DNA of 23,865 nt, taken from the IMG/VR virus record IMGVR_UViG_3300011187_000308, positions 1 to 23,865 of that record. The stretch is one strand, 5' to 3'. The translations under genes were made by a program, and so were the position numbers. Within the stretch, counting starts at the first letter, position 1. The number at the start of each line of letters is the position of its first letter. This DNA is from a virus. Below, piece by piece: positions 14,515 through 21,122 of this stretch. The notes under the pieces are model-generated. The model had not been told where the DNA came from, did no database searches, and saw only the letters and a list, made by a program, of their open reading frames with translations.

Positions 14515-15615
14515 GTGAAAGACTATTCATATTTCTTTGAAAAATCTAACCTTCTACACCTTTTCGTTTCGGCTTTCGATGATGCGTTCGTAAAACGCTA
14601 TGACGCTAATAGCAGAATATCGAAGGAACGGGTGGATGTGCGGTATGTTCACGGACCGAAACATAGAGTCCTACACGATCTCAACGATAGGGCAAAAACA
14701 CTAACTCTACCCGTTGTCACATTCGAAGAGACTAGTCTAAGGAGAGACACCACTAGGATACATAATAAGAACCAATTCCTTTATAGGAAAGAGTTGGATA
14801 GCACCAATAGATTATCTAAGATACCGACTCCGATCCCAGTGAATATGGAGTTGGATGTCAATATAATAGCGTATTATAAGGAAGACATCGATCAGATAAT
14901 ACAGAATTTTGTAGTAAACTGTAACCCATATATCATCGTTTCTTGGAGAATACCCGATGATTTCGAATTACCTTTCTACGATGAAATTAGAACGGAAATT
15001 CAGTGGTCGGGGGATATAAATTACGACAATCCGAAGGATCTGAGTCCAGATGTTAAATGGAGAATTTCGGCAAATACTTCATTCACCGTTAAGGGTTGGT
15101 TGTTTAAATCTGAACCACAGAACCAAGCACCCATCTACGAAATCGATGCTACATTCATCGCTAGTCCGACCATTTCGAGCTTTTGTTTCGATACTTATTA
15201 TAGTCGCGTTAGTGCGACTGGAGTAGAATCTGAGACCGTTTCGATCAGTGCTTACCCACAATTTACAAATTACTTCATCAATGGTAACCAATTTTATGAA
15301 GGTATAAACATAGATAGTTTAAATAATAAAAATCTTCTTTTCTATGGTAAGAGATTTGATTATAATAACACTTGGTATCTCAGTGCCAACCAGACAATAC
15401 CCGAATTAACCTACACGGAAATAGATACAGCGGTCTACCCGACCATTTCTGGATACTTACTCCCAGATGGGTTGATCGACACCGTTGACGATAATATTGC
15501 GGTGATCAGTTTTGATATAAACTATTTCTCTAGTTTGAGTAGTGATGTGACGGTTGTGACACGAAATGATGCTGGTTGGGCATCCACTTTACCTTTATAT
15601 ATTAATAATACTTGA
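14515..15615 (+). CDS. Tail sheath stabiliser and completion protein (T4 gp15-like)
   Basis: A 366-residue virion protein. The N-terminus YFFEKSNLLHLFVSAFDDAF (residues 6-25), then VRYVHGPKHRVLH at 42-54, PVVTFEETSLRRDTTR at 66-81 and PTPIPVNMELDVNII at 104-118 match the pattern of T4-like gp15 proteins. T4 gp15 forms the hexameric ring ending the tail tube and sheath and joins tail to head. T4 gp15 is 272 residues; the extra length here is a beta-rich C-terminal region (about 180-366) with Ser/Thr/Tyr-rich strands. The start is a GTG, the only start close to the late-type box that keeps the conserved N-terminal segment. A gap of 29 bases with another late-type box separates it from the portal gene. 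Confidence 0.7.
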   Translation: MKDYSYFFEKSNLLHLFVSAFDDAFVKRYDANSRISKERVDVRYVHGPKHRVLHDLNDRAKTLTLPVVTFEETSLRRDTTRIHNKNQFLYRKELDSTNRLSKIPTPIPVNMELDVNIIAYYKEDIDQIIQNFVVNCNPYIIVSWRIPDDFELPFYDEIRTEIQWSGDINYDNPKDLSPDVKWRISANTSFTVKGWLFKSEPQNQAPIYEIDATFIASPTISSFCFDTYYSRVSATGVESETVSISAYPQFTNYFINGNQFYEGINIDSLNNKNLLFYGKRFDYNNTWYLSANQTIPELTYTEIDTAVYPTISGYLLPDGLIDTVDDNIAVISFDINYFSSLSSDVTVVTRNDAGWASTLPLYINNT

Positions 15616-15630
15616 TATTGGAGTTTTTTC

Positions 15631-15638
15631 ATTAAATA
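15631..15638 (+). promoter_or_regulatory. Late-type promoter box for the portal gene
   Basis: ATTAAATA with six bases to the ATG at 15645, in the 29-base gap after the gp15-like gene. A T-run (TTTTTT) lies just upstream, but no convincing stem accompanies it, so a terminator is not called. Confidence 0.65.
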
Positions 15639-15644
15639 CTAAAC

Positions 15645-17450
15645 ATGGCAGGGACAGGAAGCTCAACGACACCATCCACTAATAGTCACTCACCAAGCAG
15701 TGACGGTAGGGGTGCTACTTACGATAGAAATATGCAGTCTTATTTGAAGAATAAGGGTGATTTCACCGTGACCCAGCCAGAGGAGGCTAAGAACACAAAA
15801 TACAAATACTTCCAGAAGGTTGGAATGCGTAGACCCGAAGCTATTGCAAAGAATTCGGTGGCTCTCAATAACGACTGGAATAATACAGCGTTTTCTGCCA
15901 TTTATCAGGATAAATCATTCACTGATATGATGTATGCTACCGCTTCCGAGGAGAAACCAGGAAGGCTACGAGACTACAGAACCATAGCATCCTTCTCAGA
16001 AGTCGCAGACGCTCTAGACGAGATATGTGATGAGACTATTAACGTCGATGAAAATGGTGACATTGCAACTCTTACATTCAGGAATACCGATCTTGAAAGT
16101 GATAAAAAAGAAGAAATAGAAAAAGAATTCAATAGATTCGTCTCACTTCTTGAACTAGAAGAAAACGGTTGGAACTACTTTAGACAATTTTTAATTGAAG
16201 GTGAATTGTATTTTGAGTTGATCCTAAAGGAAGAATATATCCACCAAGGAGTTGTTGCCATAAAGAACCTTCCAGCGGATCAGTTCGATCCAGTTTACGA
16301 CAACATCCAAAACATGATCATCAAGGGTTATCTATATAAGAAGCCCATTTTTTCGTCAGTCGATAATAAAAAAGTAGAGAGATTTGATTATATACCCTTT
16401 GAAAAGAGTCAGGTTCTTTATGTGAATAGTGGTGGATTTAATGAAACCAAAGACTTCATTATACCATTCATCGAAAACTGTAGACGAGCATATCGTCAAC
16501 TTTCACTGATCGAGGATTCTGTCGTTATCCATAGAATGGTTCACGCCCCTCTCAGATTCCTTTTCAACGTTGATGTTGGTAGACTACCCGTTCCTCAAGC
16601 AGAATCTTATCTCAGAAAGCTTCAAGCACAATACTGGTCAACCAAGACCTTCGACATGGATCAAGGCGACATTGTTAAGAAATACGCTCCACAATCCACT
16701 CTTGATAGTTTCTGGTTCGCCAAAAGACAAGGACAAGAACCTACCACAGTAGACACCTTTGGTGGACAACCAGAAACTGGTGGTATGGAAATTCTCGATT
16801 GGTTCATCCGTAAACTTTATCGCTCCCTCAAGACACCAGTTTCTAGACTCAACGAAGAAACTGGCTACAATGATGGAACCGAGATGTTGCGCGAAGAATT
16901 GAAATTTGCTAAAATGGTGATTCGCCAACAACAAAGTTTCGCGTCTGGTATCAAAAAGGCGTTTATTACTCACCTCAAGTTCAGAGAACTCTGGGATGAT
17001 AACGACCTTTTCGATGAGAATATCCGTGTGGAATTTAACGTTCCTACGAATTTCTACGACATGAGAGAGAGTCAAAAGCTTAATCTCAAAATCGAAACCT
17101 TTAATAATATTTCCACAAATGAAGAAATATCAACTACCTTTGCGATGAAAAAATATCTGAACTGGAAAGATATGGACATCCTAGCCAACAGAGCATTCCT
17201 CAGAAATGATGCGGAGTTAGCATTCGAAATTGAGCAGATACGGACAAATGGTCCGGGTTGGAAATCAGCCTTAGTAGACGCTGAGGCTGGTGCTGAAGAA
17301 GGTGATATGGGCGATCTAGGTGGTGGTGGTGGTGGTGGCGGTGGTGGAATGCCACCAGACTTCAGTGGTGGGGGAGCCGCAGTAGATGGTGGAGAGGCTG
17401 ATCTAGGCGTAGAAGAACCAGCACCAGAAGCAGAAGCACCAATCGAATAA
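15645..17450 (+). CDS. Portal vertex protein (T4 gp20-like)
   Basis: A 601-residue portal protein. The N-terminal 45 residues are Ser/Thr/Gly-rich and probably disordered. The core includes FSEVADALDEICDE (117-130), an acidic helix 150-170, and IPFIENCRRAYRQLSLIEDS at 273-292. VIHRMVHAPLRFLFNVDVGR (294-313) and PQAESYLRKLQAQYW (317-331) follow. The latter segments correspond to T4 gp20 around its MEDALVIYRLVRAPERR and IDVGN..R..AEQY motifs. ILDWFIRKLYRSLKTPVSRL and the TEMLREELKF helix further on also fit. The portal dodecamer is the DNA entry channel and head-tail connector. The C-terminal 50 residues, with a ten-Gly run and an acidic, Ala/Pro/Glu-rich end, exceed the T4 protein (524 residues) and look unstructured. 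The stop lies two bases from the stop of the convergent PAS-protein gene. Confidence 0.85.
   Translation: MAGTGSSTTPSTNSHSPSSDGRGATYDRNMQSYLKNKGDFTVTQPEEAKNTKYKYFQKVGMRRPEAIAKNSVALNNDWNNTAFSAIYQDKSFTDMMYATASEEKPGRLRDYRTIASFSEVADALDEICDETINVDENGDIATLTFRNTDLESDKKEEIEKEFNRFVSLLELEENGWNYFRQFLIEGELYFELILKEEYIHQGVVAIKNLPADQFDPVYDNIQNMIIKGYLYKKPIFSSVDNKKVERFDYIPFEKSQVLYVNSGGFNETKDFIIPFIENCRRAYRQLSLIEDSVVIHRMVHAPLRFLFNVDVGRLPVPQAESYLRKLQAQYWSTKTFDMDQGDIVKKYAPQSTLDSFWFAKRQGQEPTTVDTFGGQPETGGMEILDWFIRKLYRSLKTPVSRLNEETGYNDGTEMLREELKFAKMVIRQQQSFASGIKKAFITHLKFRELWDDNDLFDENIRVEFNVPTNFYDMRESQKLNLKIETFNNISTNEEISTTFAMKKYLNWKDMDILANRAFLRNDAELAFEIEQIRTNGPGWKSALVDAEAGAEEGDMGDLGGGGGGGGGGMPPDFSGGGAAVDGGEADLGVEEPAPEAEAPIE
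17319..17348 (+). repeat. GGN trinucleotide tract encoding ten glycines
   Basis: Ten consecutive glycine codons, mostly GGT, near the 3' end of the portal gene. Such a tract can vary in length by slippage in multiples of three. It encodes part of a probably flexible C-terminal tail. Confidence 0.8.
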
Positions 17451-17452
17451 GA

Positions 17453-18130
17453 TTAGATTAGCGGTATATTCAATTTTTTAGCCACTTCAATAGCCACAGA
17501 ATCCAATGGAATCATTGTCCCATGCCATAGATAATCATCCGCTTCGGGAATAGCACCCAACGGTCTCAATTTCACAGTCCAAGTTCCAATCGATTCATTG
17601 TCGGTGTTGATGAATTTTAAATTTCCTGAGTATTGCGAATGAGTATTTGCACACGCCACCCATCTTCCAATGAAAAGATCCAATTGGTCTTGGTCTTCGA
17701 TAAAACTCCTCCAACCCAATTTAAGTAGACTTTCCGAAGAGGCATTACATAAATGACAATATGCCTCATTGACTAAGTTATTACCCATTTTAGTTGTCAT
17801 CCTAAATGATGGATATGGGTTCAACCAAAAAGAAGCCTCTATTTCGGCTCTAACGATCCTCAGCGCATCCTTCATCGAACCACCACCGTTGGGCTTTATC
17901 TCCTTCTCCACCCTCTCTAAACGACCATCTATATCAAAAACCAATGATTTGACCTCACAAAGCATATGAGGCATTTCCCCATATTCCATTTGTCGTTTTT
18001 TTCTGTCCCTATACTTCTTCACGATAAAAGCTTTCACCCTCTTATATGATAGGAGAAAGGTGGTTACTGTGGTTACTAGAATAATAAAAAAATTCATGCG
18101 ACCAATAAGAAATGTTTCAAATTGTTCCAT
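17453..18130 (-). CDS. Membrane-anchored PAS-domain protein
   Basis: A 225-residue protein on the opposite strand to the flanking virion genes. Residues 12-28 (MNFFIILVTTVTTFLLS) form one transmembrane segment. A basic stretch at 30-47 suggests the C-terminal part is cytoplasmic. Residues 57-100 look helical and may form a coiled coil, leading into a PAS-like domain at about 98-210. Supporting PAS features are ASFWLNPYPSFRMTT at 99-113, N121 in LVNEAY, SSESLLKLGWRSFIEDQD at 131-148, W157 and a final HGTMIPLD strand at 203-210. PAS domains bind small ligands or cofactors or mediate signalling contacts. No kinase, cyclase or other output domain is present. Role unknown: a sensor, lysis-timing or membrane-interaction protein is possible. 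A late-type box lies five bases upstream of the ATG. Confidence 0.65.
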   Translation of the reverse strand: MEQFETFLIGRMNFFIILVTTVTTFLLSYKRVKAFIVKKYRDRKKRQMEYGEMPHMLCEVKSLVFDIDGRLERVEKEIKPNGGGSMKDALRIVRAEIEASFWLNPYPSFRMTTKMGNNLVNEAYCHLCNASSESLLKLGWRSFIEDQDQLDLFIGRWVACANTHSQYSGNLKFINTDNESIGTWTVKLRPLGAIPEADDYLWHGTMIPLDSVAIEVAKKLNIPLI

Positions 18131-18135
18131 TATAA

Positions 18136-18143
18136 TATTTAAG
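18136..18143 (-). promoter_or_regulatory. Late-type promoter box for the PAS-protein gene
   Basis: On the minus strand CTTAAATA is followed by five bases and the ATG at 18130. With T4 geometry, transcription would start on the A of the start codon. Confidence 0.6.
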
Positions 18144-18267
18144 ATAAGCGAACAGGAATTGTTCTAAAGTTAAGGAGCAGTTGTTTTGTGAGGGTGATCT
18201 GATGGGAGTCTATCTTCAACCCCCACTTGTGAGCGAGGTAGCCTTGTAATCAGTGATTGTTGTTGTA
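18144..18267. other. Non-coding stretch, GC-richer than flanks, with an imperfect stem
   Basis: This is the largest gap between genes (137 bases, including the promoter box). No convincing gene is seen on either strand: the longest plus-strand frames have fewer than about 35 codons and no good start. From about 18170 to 18240 roughly half the bases are G or C by eye, above the AT-rich surroundings. GTGAGGGT at 18188-18195 can pair with ACCCCCAC at 18219-18226 (seven of eight pairs). No tRNA T-loop or cloverleaf could be fitted. It may be a small structured RNA, a long 3' untranslated region of the NNGT-repeat gene, or simply spacer. Confidence 0.35.
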
Positions 18268-18567
18268 TCAACAGAATGAGACACAATTAAATGCTGAACT
18301 ATAATAAAATGCTGTTCCATTATTGGCACTTAAAGTCCAATCCGAATCGGTGGGTCTTTCACATTCATAGAAATATTCATCAGTGCCATTATTAGCTGAT
18401 GGGTGTATATATGTGTTATCCTGCCCCCATAGGATATATTCATTGGAAGATATACGATAGTAAGTAGTCCCGTTATTTGTTTCGGGAGCATCGGGAAAGG
18501 TGGATATTGATTCCACACCACAAGATATCGGATGATACTGTGTTCCATTATTCGATTCAAAGGCCAT
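18268..18567 (-). CDS. Small NNGT-repeat protein
   Basis: A 99-residue protein with the tetrapeptide NNGT at 6-9, 31-34, 59-62 and 82-85 (spacing 25, 28 and 23 residues). Each is followed by an aromatic-rich strand (QYHPIS, TYYRIS, DEYFYE, AFYYSS). The periodic Asn-Asn-Gly turn plus aromatic strand suggests a small repeated beta structure. Four cysteines (16, 69, 95, 99) could form disulfides or bind metal. There is no signal peptide or membrane segment. The gene is accepted because the repeats are coherent only in this frame and a late-type box lies five bases before its ATG. Position among virion genes suggests a minor decoration or host-contact protein, which is inference. No family is recognised. 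Confidence 0.65.
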   Translation of the reverse strand: MAFESNNGTQYHPISCGVESISTFPDAPETNNGTTYYRISSNEYILWGQDNTYIHPSANNGTDEYFYECERPTDSDWTLSANNGTAFYYSSAFNCVSFC

Positions 18568-18572
18568 AAGTA

Positions 18573-18580
18573 TATTTAAT
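18573..18580 (-). promoter_or_regulatory. Late-type promoter box for the NNGT-repeat gene
   Basis: On the minus strand ATTAAATA is followed by five bases and the ATG at 18567. It lies back to back with the box for the neck gene within a 28-base intergenic region. Confidence 0.6.
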
Positions 18581-18582
18581 AG

Positions 18583-18590
18583 ATTAAATA
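18583..18590 (+). promoter_or_regulatory. Late-type promoter box for the neck-protein gene
   Basis: ATTAAATA is followed by five bases (TAAAT) and the ATG at 18596. Only two bases separate it from the oppositely oriented box for the NNGT-repeat gene. Confidence 0.65.
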
Positions 18591-18595
18591 TAAAT

Positions 18596-19738
18596 ATGAG
18601 TCTTTGCGAGGTAACACCTATTTCAGCTTTTCAATCAACCAATCTAAATTCCAAGATAGGATGCTATCGAGAATTGGGTCAAAGAATATTGAGAACACTT
18701 GGTCATCCCATGATTAACGTGGAACTCCACGCCGATCAATTATACGAGGCGATTTCAATTTCTGTTGATTTCTTCACGAAATATGCTGGTCATTCCAAAG
18801 AATTCATTATTTTCGATAGTAGATTATATATCCATAATGTGGGAATAAACATCGGAGATTTGTTTACCGTAGCCAATTCTGATTACACTGTATCCCAAAA
18901 GTTGGATGGTAGGATGATAGGTCCTGACCCAGATTTTGAGGTTGATATACCAGAACCGCTCTATGTTTCTCTTTCTGCCATACCGAACAGTTACTTCACG
19001 GCATCTTCAGCTTTGAGTGGTGCTGTTCCCACAGATGGTATAACAAAGATGCAGATCATTGATGAGACCACGTATGCGATGATGACATCATACAATGTCA
19101 ATTTGGTGGATATTTTCCAACAATCATACCAAAAACCATTCACCGTCCAGTGTGAGAACGTTGAGAACGTTGAATCATTTAATAATATGTTCGACTATGA
19201 TATCATGGATCAACGTAAAGTTATCGATGTGGTGTCCTTCGAGGAGGGATCCACCGCTGGTGTCAATACCCTATTCTCCGTCGAACAGACAATGGCTCAA
19301 CAATCATTCCACGCATATTCACTGGGCAACTACGGGTTTGATATCCTGTCTTGGCACACCGTCAAGGAGTGGATGGACACGAGGGAAAAAATGTTTGCGA
19401 CTAGACGAGATGTGCATTTCGATTCTAGAACTCAGTATTTGAGAATGATACCTCAACCAAGGAATACACAATTCTACGGATTACTTGAATGTTATGTGGA
19501 AGATCCTCTCAGAGATATCATCAAAGAAAAATGGGTTTATGAATACGCCACAGCAATAGCAAAAGTGATGTGGGGAAGAATTTTAACCAAAATCAATGGA
19601 GTAGAGCTTCTTGGTGGAGGTAACCTAAATGGTGGCCAAGTTCTTGAAGAAGGACTCGGAGAGAAAAAAGACCTTGAAGATATGTTGGTCGAAGGAGGCT
19701 TCGGAGACTTCGATCCTGTCGGATTTATCGTAATGTAA
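18596..19738 (+). CDS. Neck / head-completion protein (T4 gp13/gp14-like)
   Basis: A 380-residue virion protein resembling the neck proteins of marine T4-like phages. Recognisable parts are VELHADQLYEAISISVDFF at 42-60 followed by TKYAGHSKEFIIFDS, and VIDVVSFEEGSTAGVNTLFS at 209-228. EQTMAQQSFHAYSLGNYGFD at 230-249, SWHTVKEWMDTREKM (252-266) and the C-terminal GGFGDFDPVGF follow. In T4, gp13 and gp14 seal the packaged head at the portal and create the tail-docking site. Which of the two this matches best is uncertain. It is expressed from its own late-type box. The DUF1353 gene follows after two bases. A short 9-base tandem duplication lies inside it. Confidence 0.65.
   Translation: MSLCEVTPISAFQSTNLNSKIGCYRELGQRILRTLGHPMINVELHADQLYEAISISVDFFTKYAGHSKEFIIFDSRLYIHNVGINIGDLFTVANSDYTVSQKLDGRMIGPDPDFEVDIPEPLYVSLSAIPNSYFTASSALSGAVPTDGITKMQIIDETTYAMMTSYNVNLVDIFQQSYQKPFTVQCENVENVESFNNMFDYDIMDQRKVIDVVSFEEGSTAGVNTLFSVEQTMAQQSFHAYSLGNYGFDILSWHTVKEWMDTREKMFATRRDVHFDSRTQYLRMIPQPRNTQFYGLLECYVEDPLRDIIKEKWVYEYATAIAKVMWGRILTKINGVELLGGGNLNGGQVLEEGLGEKKDLEDMLVEGGFGDFDPVGFIVM
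19154..19171 (+). repeat. Nine-base tandem duplication in the neck gene
   Basis: GAGAACGTT occurs twice in direct succession, giving ENVENVES in the protein (residues 187-194). It is in frame and probably a slippage duplication. Confidence 0.7.
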
Positions 19739-19740
19739 TC

Positions 19741-20256
19741 ATGGATATATCGATACCAGAGTTTGAAAGAGGAATACACTTCAAAGAGCAATCTCCCGAT
19801 GAGGGTGGTGACAAATATCGATATAAAACCAAAAAATCCACGATAGTTTGTTGGAGTGGGTTTTTATATGGTGATAAAAAGATATCCTTCGTGGATAAAA
19901 ATGGTAAAGAATGGCTTTACATAGACGCGAAACGCTTCATTATCGCTAAAAATTATGCTTGGGATGGTGCTTCCCCGAAAAAACATATACCTATTTTTGG
20001 ATGGGTGGGAACCCCTGATACGGAAAATACCATATTGGGAACTTTAATTCATGATGCGTTTGCTCAATTCATGACAACTGAACATTTCCCCTTTGGTCAA
20101 TCTACCAATAATAAAATATTCCGACACGTTTTAAAAAAAGAAGGCTTCCCAATGCCCCTATATTGGTTGTATTATGGGGGTGTGGCACTATACGATCTCG
20201 TTAGTGATCCGATGGATTATGGCGGGACCAAATCTATTATCTTGACAAATAAGTGA
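19741..20256 (+). CDS. DUF1353-family phage protein
   Basis: A 171-residue protein with the DUF1353 core. An N-terminal beta region is followed by NYAWDGASPK at 71-80, then TPDTENTILGTLIHDAFAQF at 91-110 with a conserved His-Asp (104-105). A C-terminal part, FGQSTNNKIFRHVLKKEGF (118-136), ends in a hydrophobic YWLYYGGVALY at 141-151. DUF1353 proteins are widespread in tailed phages, often near tail or lysis genes, and their biochemical function is not established. The hydrophobic end could contact a membrane. It begins two bases after the neck gene and has no late-type box of its own, so it is probably read from the neck promoter. Confidence 0.75.
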   Translation: MDISIPEFERGIHFKEQSPDEGGDKYRYKTKKSTIVCWSGFLYGDKKISFVDKNGKEWLYIDAKRFIIAKNYAWDGASPKKHIPIFGWVGTPDTENTILGTLIHDAFAQFMTTEHFPFGQSTNNKIFRHVLKKEGFPMPLYWLYYGGVALYDLVSDPMDYGGTKSIILTNK

Positions 20257-20263
20257 CATATGG

Positions 20264-20271
20264 TATAAATA
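20264..20271 (+). promoter_or_regulatory. Perfect T4 late promoter consensus
   Basis: TATAAATA is an exact match to the T4 late consensus and the only perfect one listed in this window. It is five bases before the ATG at 20277, which would make the start-codon A the transcription start under T4 geometry. Confidence 0.75.
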
Positions 20272-20276
20272 TATAT

Positions 20277-21074
20277 ATGAAAAACATTAAAAGTCTCGTT
20301 GGTTGTTTAATAATTTCTTTACTCACAGTGCCGATTTTCGCACAAGATAGTGAGCGTCAAATGCCGATACTCCCCCTCGGATCAATGACAGCAACACCGA
20401 CAGTTGTCCAAGTTGGAGTTACCCCGACACTCAACTGGGTGATTTACTTACCTCAAAATATAAATAAATCGATTACTATAAGACCACCAAATACGATTGA
20501 ACAATTGGATGACTTTTATGTTTCAGTGAGAACAGTGGGTATCGATAAGGATTATACTGACGTGAGGATGAGTGTGGATCGTGGTTCTTATTTTCAGTTG
20601 TTCTATGGTTCTAAAGAAGATGTGGAACCCCAAAATCCTCTCTATATCAAGAAACTAAACAAACATAGTCAAATAAATTTCGGTGGTCGTTACATAAAAG
20701 ACGGTGTCTGGACATCCCTTTTCACCACAAATAGTGTTAATGGAAGAGCTTTGATATTGTCGAATGGTGATGATCTACCTGAAGTTATCAAAGGTGAGAT
20801 GGAAAAAAATAATAGTTATCTTTCTCCATATGTGAATGGTTCAAATAAAGTTAGAATCAGTCCATTATCATTATTGGTGTTACTGGAATTGGATGATAAT
20901 GGTAGTTTCGATCATGATGATATAACACTTTTGGTCACATTTTCTAAACCAAATCCTAATAATGGTCATGGTAATAATATAGATGGTGTTGACTCTTCAA
21001 ATCCTGGTGCTGGTGGCGGTGGACCGAATGGTGAAGTAGACCCCTCTGGTGGAGTCGATGACGAGAAAAAATGA
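20277..21074 (+). CDS. Secreted hypothetical protein with Sec signal peptide
   Basis: A 265-residue protein beginning MKNIKSLVGC, with a hydrophobic core to residue 20 and a likely signal peptidase I site after Ala22 (PIFA, then QDS). LVGC at 7-10 resembles a lipobox but lies before the hydrophobic core, so a lipoprotein is less likely. The mature part is beta-rich (SMTATPTVVQVGVTPTLNW after residue 35). It ends in a low-complexity Gly/Asn/Asp tail followed by DDEKK. No enzymatic motif is seen. The frame also opens at a GTG at 20253, but the ATG at 20277 gives the signal peptide and the standard promoter spacing. It would act in the periplasm, in the outer membrane or outside the cell. Roles in lysis, superinfection exclusion or envelope alteration are possible but unproven. 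Confidence 0.65.
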   Translation: MKNIKSLVGCLIISLLTVPIFAQDSERQMPILPLGSMTATPTVVQVGVTPTLNWVIYLPQNINKSITIRPPNTIEQLDDFYVSVRTVGIDKDYTDVRMSVDRGSYFQLFYGSKEDVEPQNPLYIKKLNKHSQINFGGRYIKDGVWTSLFTTNSVNGRALILSNGDDLPEVIKGEMEKNNSYLSPYVNGSNKVRISPLSLLVLLELDDNGSFDHDDITLLVTFSKPNPNNGHGNNIDGVDSSNPGAGGGGPNGEVDPSGGVDDEKK

Positions 21075-21090
21075 TTTCTCGTATTTTATT
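21061..21090 (+). terminator. Rho-independent terminator overlapping the stop codon
   Basis: ACGAGAAA (21061-21068) and TTTCTCGT (21075-21082) form a perfect eight-base stem with a six-base loop, followed by the T-rich ATTTTATT. The loop contains the TGA stop of the secreted-protein gene (21072-21074). A second, weaker hairpin (ACTGG/CCAGT, 21092-21107) follows, before the fibre promoter. Confidence 0.65.
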
Positions 21091-21108
21091 GACTGGTATG
21101 CTCCAGTG

Positions 21109-21116
21109 AGTAAATA
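21109..21116 (+). promoter_or_regulatory. Late-type promoter box for the fibre gene
   Basis: AGTAAATA lies six bases before the ATG at 21123 and just after the terminator hairpins, so the fibre gene is an independent transcription unit. Confidence 0.6.
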
Positions 21117-21122
21117 TATAAG

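Noticed and set aside
14508-14540. ATG directly after the late-type box upstream of the gp15-like gene
   Set aside because: It opens only ten codons in a different frame. The GTG at 14515 retains the conserved N-terminus of the tail protein.
16638-17075. 145-codon minus-strand open frame within the portal gene
   Set aside because: It lies wholly inside a strongly supported portal gene, has no recognisable motif and no promoter box before its start.
18202-18249. Fourteen-codon plus-strand frame beginning ATGGGAGTC
   Set aside because: It is very short, with no convincing ribosome binding site or promoter box. The surrounding sequence is better described as a possible stem-loop.
18188-18267. 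Possible tRNA in the non-coding patch (CTTGTAA could be an anticodon loop)
   Set aside because: No acceptor stem, D-arm or T-loop could be fitted on either strand.
18330-18560. Second minus-strand frame overlapping the NNGT-repeat gene
   Set aside because: The regular NNGT-aromatic repeats exist only in the frame 18268-18567, whose ATG also has the correct box spacing.
19095-19442. 115-codon plus-strand open frame inside the neck gene
   Set aside because: It is an alternate frame of a well-supported virion gene, with a biased Trp/Ser/Arg composition and no upstream box.
20295-20306. Lipobox-like LVGC in the secreted protein
   Set aside because: The Cys is at residue 10, before the hydrophobic core. 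A signal peptidase I site after residue 22 fits better.
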